Of a stretch of 10,538 nucleotides of DNA, positions 7,441 to 10,538 are shown piece after piece. The stretch's first letter is position 1. Each line of letters opens with the position of its first letter. The position numbers and the translations under genes are program-made. The notes beneath the pieces are model-generated. The model was not told where the DNA came from. It made no database searches and was given only the letters and a program-made list of their open reading frames with translations. This DNA comes from JBCAWW01 sp039024315 (lineage in GTDB: Bacteria; Bacteroidota; Bacteroidia; J057), in contig JBCCQN010000256.1 of the NCBI GenBank assembly GCA_039024315.1, positions 1 to 10,538 of the forward strand, given 5' to 3'.

Positions 7441-7601
7441 CGCGGAACGCTTATCTCTAAGGTGCGGCATGCATGCGCGCACCTACCGCTTCCCGTCCCT
7501 TATTCTCGTCATACCAATCCTTGAGACTCTGTTGAATTGAATCGTCCAACGGACGGTAGGTTCGGCAGGTATGCCAAACCCCAGAGACAAGCGTTCCGCG
7601 C
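7440..7601. repeat. 13-bp perfect inverted repeat flanking the hairpin cluster
   Basis: gcgcggaacgctt at 7440-7452 is the exact reverse complement of aagcgttccgcgc at 7589-7601. The arms enclose 136 bases that include the 7461-7483 palindrome and two smaller hairpins. The right arm overlaps the second copy of the CGTTCCGCnnnGCGGT motif. This could be the boundary of a small folded unit or non-autonomous element, but no flanking target-site duplication was found. Confidence 0.65.
7461..7483. repeat. GC-rich palindrome centred on gcatgcatgc
   Basis: Arms ggtgcg (7461-7466) and cgcacc (7478-7483) flank the perfect palindrome gcatgcatgc (7467-7476), with one extra g at 7477. The layout (outer 6-bp stem, inner perfect palindrome, one bulged base) is the same as at 7420-7440, but the sequence is different. 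No T-run follows, so it is not a standard terminator. Confidence 0.75.
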
Positions 7602-7607
7602 AGCGGT
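7592..7607. repeat. CGTTCCGCnnnGCGGT hairpin motif, copy 2
   Basis: cgttccgc-gca-gcggt forms a CCGC/GCGG stem with a 3-base loop and matches the motif at 2848-2863 at every base outside the loop. It overlaps the right arm of the 13-bp inverted repeat. Confidence 0.6.
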
Positions 7608-7754
7608 CCTCTTACTTACGCAACACCTATTTCTTGGACTTGGTCGCCACAAAGTCTTTGAGATAAAGAGGGTTCAATACGGAGCAAAAGGGTCTTGCCG
7701 AACCAATAGTCCAATTTCCCTAGGTCTTACTACTGAATACTATTGTCTAAGTAC

Positions 7755-10538
7755 TTAAAACTGTAGCTGTACCCCAAACATTATCTGGCGAGGGGCTAGA
7801 TAGCGCGCCGGATTATCAGGGGGGGTTCCTCTATCTTGAGGATCGGGATAGGAAGGATCACGCCAGTTTAAAGGAGTTGGATCACCCGGCTCCCAAGCTC
7901 TACCAGTCACACCATTGATGATCGCGGCAGACTGATAATCAGTGAGATTGGTCATTTCAAAAGAGAGGGAAATCATACTACGAGGCCCTAAGACAAAGTC
8001 CCGACTAATCATCAAATCTGTCCAAAACCAAGGCGCCCCCACTTCTGCAAAGGGCTGATCTTCGATGCGTTCATATTCAGGACGTCCAGTCTCTTGATTA
8101 GTACCCGTGAGTTGGAAAGGCGTATACCGCAAGCCAGACTTCCAAGTAGCGCTTAGGGTTACTCTAAAACCTTCTAAAGGAATATTGCCAAGATAGTTGG
8201 TAGAGTCAGGCGTCAAAATCGCCAGCATCTTAATATCAAAGGGTCGGTCCCAAGCCAAGAATTGCTCTTTGGTGGTGTTGACAAATCCTTGCTGCCGAAT
8301 TTGCAAAGCAGACTCTGCGGCAGTATTTGATTTACCAGTAGCGATTTGATAAGAACCACTCAGAGTGCCCAAAAACCACTTACCCACTCTACGAGTCAAA
8401 GCCATCTCAAGTCCTCGGATACGAGCATAGTCTTGATTGATAAAGAAGGTTTTCTCCACAAAGCGACCTGTAAAGTCTCTTACTTCGACCCTGCGGCTAA
8501 CGATGTAGTCAAATTTGTCATTGTAAAAGGCGGTTACTGTCAAAGCCAAATCTTTGGCCAATTGAGATTTGAGCCCCAATTCATAGGAGACCGTTACTTC
8601 TGGGTTGATATTGGGGTTACCCAAATTGGAGAGAAAAGAGCGGTCAGAATAAACGGGGTCCAATCCCGCATAGACAAAGCGTGGGTGCGGCAAGCGCATC
8701 GCATGACTGTAGTTGAAGTAGAGAACGTTATTTTCGGTTACGGGAAAAGAAACCCGCAATCTCGGTAGCAATCTCGCCTTCCAACGACGCCCTAGGAAAC
8801 CAAAAGTTTGCTCTGCATAAGCCTCACGGGTGGCGTCTAACACTGGTGCTTCAGGGTTTTCGACCGCTTCGTCGGCATACTTGCCTGGGGCCCAGTAGTT
8901 GAGGCGAGCGCCCAATACCGCGATGATCCCCTTATACTGGATCTCATCGGAGATGAAGAAACCACCCGTTGCGGGACGCACTCTCCAAAAATCACTGCTC
9001 CGACCTAGGCTCGTCGAAGGAGTAGTGGTAGAATCGTTAATCTTGATCGGCGCTCCTACCCAAGGACGAGTAACGTCTATCCATTGATATTCCTGTTCCT
9101 TATGCTCTTGCCCCATCGTCACGTAGTGCACCTCGTTCAAGGAAGTGAAAGTAAACTTTGACTTGAAAGTATATTCTTGGGCATAGTGATCATGCCAGAG
9201 CGTAGCGATACCGCCATTATTGACTAGGCCAGGACCTGGAAATACATACACCACCTCTTCCCCCGGATTGAATACATCTACCGGATTGGTCACAATCGAA
9301 GCAGGATCATAAATTTGATCGACCGTTTCCTCTCTAAAAGGGCGCCCATTGGCATCAGCCCTGAGGTTGGTAAATAGTCTTCCGACCGCGACATCAAAAC
9401 TCCACTGATCATTGATGATACCCCGTAAATTCAAAACGCTAAGGTTTGAGTTGTGGGTATAGGTATTGCCATTGTCTTGATCGAGGCTAAAGCGATATTG
9501 AAAACCCGGCGTTACGACGGCATCGTTACCGATGATCTGCAATGAGCGAGTACTCTGGTTGATATTGAGTGAATGCTGGTTAGTCAGCGTCAATTTGAGC
9601 CCTGGCTTAATGGACCAAGCAAGTTTCACCGTATGGGAAAAACTATTGGTCTGTCTAGGCGCAAATAAAGAATCATTATTGGGAAAAAGAGAGCTATGCA
9701 ATTGATCAGCCTGTACCCGAAAGAAATCGTCAGACATATAGAAGCTACCACTCGTAAAAAAGCTTAGCTTGTCCTTGAGGATAGGACCACCGACAGAGAA
9801 ATTACCTTGATCAGTGTTCCAGCTAGGACCTTGATTAATATTGAAGCCCAGATTGTCGCGTCGATAGGTAGCATCAAATTGCCAGCGCTTGCCCCCCTCT
9901 TTGATACGAGTGAGGATTACCCCAGAGCTACCGTTGCCATATTCCGCATCGGCACCACCGGTGATAACTTCTACTTGCTTTACTGCCCCTGCGTTTACAT
10001 CTACTCCAAAGCCAGTACCAGCTAGGGGGTCTTGAGCATTGATACCATCAACAAGGTATTCGGTTTCATAAACTCGCCCACCTCGAATTTGGATACCATC
10101 AGGGTTCTCTTGAACGCCAACCTGCATCGCCGCCACGTCTTGGACATTATTGACCGACATTTCACCGATCATATCCTCGCCGATCTTGGTGCTGGACTTG
10201 CCATCCTCCAAGTCAATCAAAGCTTCGCCCACGATCACGACCTCTCCCAAAGTGGTGATGGATGAGGCCAAGGCGACATTTTGGACTTTGGTCCCCTCAG
10301 CGGGAACGCTCACCCCATTGTAAATTGCCTCCGCATATCCAACGAAGGAATATTTGATAGAATAATCACCTGCCTTAATTCCCTTGATAGAATAATTACC
10401 AGCCGCGTCAGTATAAGTTCCTTGATAAGTACCGATAATGATCACGGTAGCCCCGGCCAGCGGTTCACCAGATTCAGCGTCGGTAACTTTCCCACTGAGG
10501 ACTCCGTTTTGTGACCAAAGCGAGAGGCTCCAGACGCA
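7755..10538 (-). CDS. TonB-dependent outer-membrane receptor with CarboxypepD_reg-like domain (5' partial)
   Basis: This is an outer-membrane active transporter powered by TonB-ExbBD. The frame stays open to the window edge, so the N-terminus is missing. Codons are counted from base 10538. Codons 1-10 (ending LSLWSQ) look like the tail of a signal peptide, which puts the true start a short way beyond the edge; the in-frame GTG at 10445 is internal. Codons 12-95 are a CarboxypepD_reg-like domain (GKVTDAESGEPLAGATV, DAAGNYSIKGIKAGDY). The plug spans about 100-215 (IQIRGGRVYETEYLVDGINA, VEVITGGADAEYGNGSSGVI). The rest is a long beta-barrel of about 700 residues ending in LQF, the usual terminal aromatic residue for barrel assembly. 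The ligand is unknown. The 510 bases downstream hold no SusD-like gene, so it does not look like a classical polysaccharide-utilisation pair on that side; upstream genes cannot be seen. It may be Oar-like, but this is uncertain. Confidence 0.95.
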   Translation of the reverse strand, partial: CVWSLSLWSQNGVLSGKVTDAESGEPLAGATVIIIGTYQGTYTDAAGNYSIKGIKAGDYSIKYSFVGYAEAIYNGVSVPAEGTKVQNVALASSITTLGEVVIVGEALIDLEDGKSSTKIGEDMIGEMSVNNVQDVAAMQVGVQENPDGIQIRGGRVYETEYLVDGINAQDPLAGTGFGVDVNAGAVKQVEVITGGADAEYGNGSSGVILTRIKEGGKRWQFDATYRRDNLGFNINQGPSWNTDQGNFSVGGPILKDKLSFFTSGSFYMSDDFFRVQADQLHSSLFPNNDSLFAPRQTNSFSHTVKLAWSIKPGLKLTLTNQHSLNINQSTRSLQIIGNDAVVTPGFQYRFSLDQDNGNTYTHNSNLSVLNLRGIINDQWSFDVAVGRLFTNLRADANGRPFREETVDQIYDPASIVTNPVDVFNPGEEVVYVFPGPGLVNNGGIATLWHDHYAQEYTFKSKFTFTSLNEVHYVTMGQEHKEQEYQWIDVTRPWVGAPIKINDSTTTPSTSLGRSSDFWRVRPATGGFFISDEIQYKGIIAVLGARLNYWAPGKYADEAVENPEAPVLDATREAYAEQTFGFLGRRWKARLLPRLRVSFPVTENNVLYFNYSHAMRLPHPRFVYAGLDPVYSDRSFLSNLGNPNINPEVTVSYELGLKSQLAKDLALTVTAFYNDKFDYIVSRRVEVRDFTGRFVEKTFFINQDYARIRGLEMALTRRVGKWFLGTLSGSYQIATGKSNTAAESALQIRQQGFVNTTKEQFLAWDRPFDIKMLAILTPDSTNYLGNIPLEGFRVTLSATWKSGLRYTPFQLTGTNQETGRPEYERIEDQPFAEVGAPWFWTDLMISRDFVLGPRSMISLSFEMTNLTDYQSAAIINGVTGRAWEPGDPTPLNWRDPSYPDPQDRGTPPDNPARYLAPRQIMFGVQLQF

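Larger units (their letters stand above)
7244..7754. other. Palindrome-rich intergenic region, no convincing gene
   Basis: About 510 bases lie between the leftward TonB receptor and the leftward lipoprotein gene. The left part (7244-7400) carries the lipoprotein leader and nothing else that I recognise. Bases 7410-7610 hold at least five successive hairpins, listed separately where strong; the minor ones are cgtcc/ggacg (7543-7555) and ggca/tgcc (7564-7575). The right part (7611-7754) has one possible long stem and the word tactgaatact. Short open frames here do not resemble known proteins. There is no obvious T-tailed terminator for the TonB receptor gene. Confidence 0.75.

Noticed and set aside
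7197..7460. An 87-codon plus-strand open frame over the lipoprotein start and the first palindrome
   Set aside because: It is antisense to the lipoprotein signal peptide, has no family resemblance, and ends inside the palindromic repeat.
7660..7700. Possible tRNA, because of ggttcaatac
   Set aside because: No acceptor stem, anticodon arm or cloverleaf can be drawn around it.
7537..7758. A 73-codon plus-strand open frame in the intergenic region
   Set aside because: It runs through two hairpins and the inverted repeat arm, has no recognisable motif, and reaches into the end of the TonB receptor gene.
10443..10445. GTG as a start for the TonB receptor
   Set aside because: The carboxypeptidase-regulatory-like domain and the tail of a signal peptide are encoded in frame upstream of it, up to the window edge.

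Overview
The window reads like chromosome of a Bacteroidota bacterium. A type IX secretion (T9SS) sorting domain ends one long secreted protein, there is a TonB-dependent receptor with an N-terminal carboxypeptidase-regulatory-like domain, and Shine-Dalgarno sequences are mostly weak. The Saprospiria (Lewinella/Haliscomenobacter-like) are my best guess from overall style, but that is an impression and not a proof. No rRNA, tRNA, CRISPR array, phage gene or transposase was recognised.

Layout. Bases 1-1989 (+) hold the 3' part of a GH20 beta-N-acetylhexosaminidase with a C-terminal discoidin-like domain. Its stop codon overlaps the start of a 240-residue sulfotransferase-like protein (1989-2711, +). 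Bases 2712-3027 are non-coding: an octamer tandem array, a second array of roughly complementary octamers, three small hairpins and a good candidate terminator for the leftward gene that follows. Bases 3028-5982 (-) encode a 984-residue T9SS-secreted multidomain surface protein. A divergent small DUF1801/YdhG-like gene (6063-6485, +) converges with, and overlaps by 4 bases, a META-domain lipoprotein gene (6482-7243, -). Bases 7244-7754 are a second long non-coding stretch rich in palindromes. Bases 7755-10538 (-) carry most of a TonB-dependent outer-membrane receptor whose 5' end lies beyond the window.

How the genes fit together. Only the first two genes look like an operon, by their 1-base overlap. 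A hexosaminidase plus a PAPS-type sulfotransferase suggests handling of amino-sugar glycans, but this is inference. The T9SS protein, lipoprotein and TonB receptor are all envelope proteins, each apparently transcribed alone. I see no evidence of a new defence or biosynthetic system. The least explained material is the two non-coding stretches. They share at least three sequence motifs (CGTTCCGCnnnGCGGT; a cccg..aaagct..tcggga palindrome; tactgaatact), which suggests a dispersed family of intergenic repeats.
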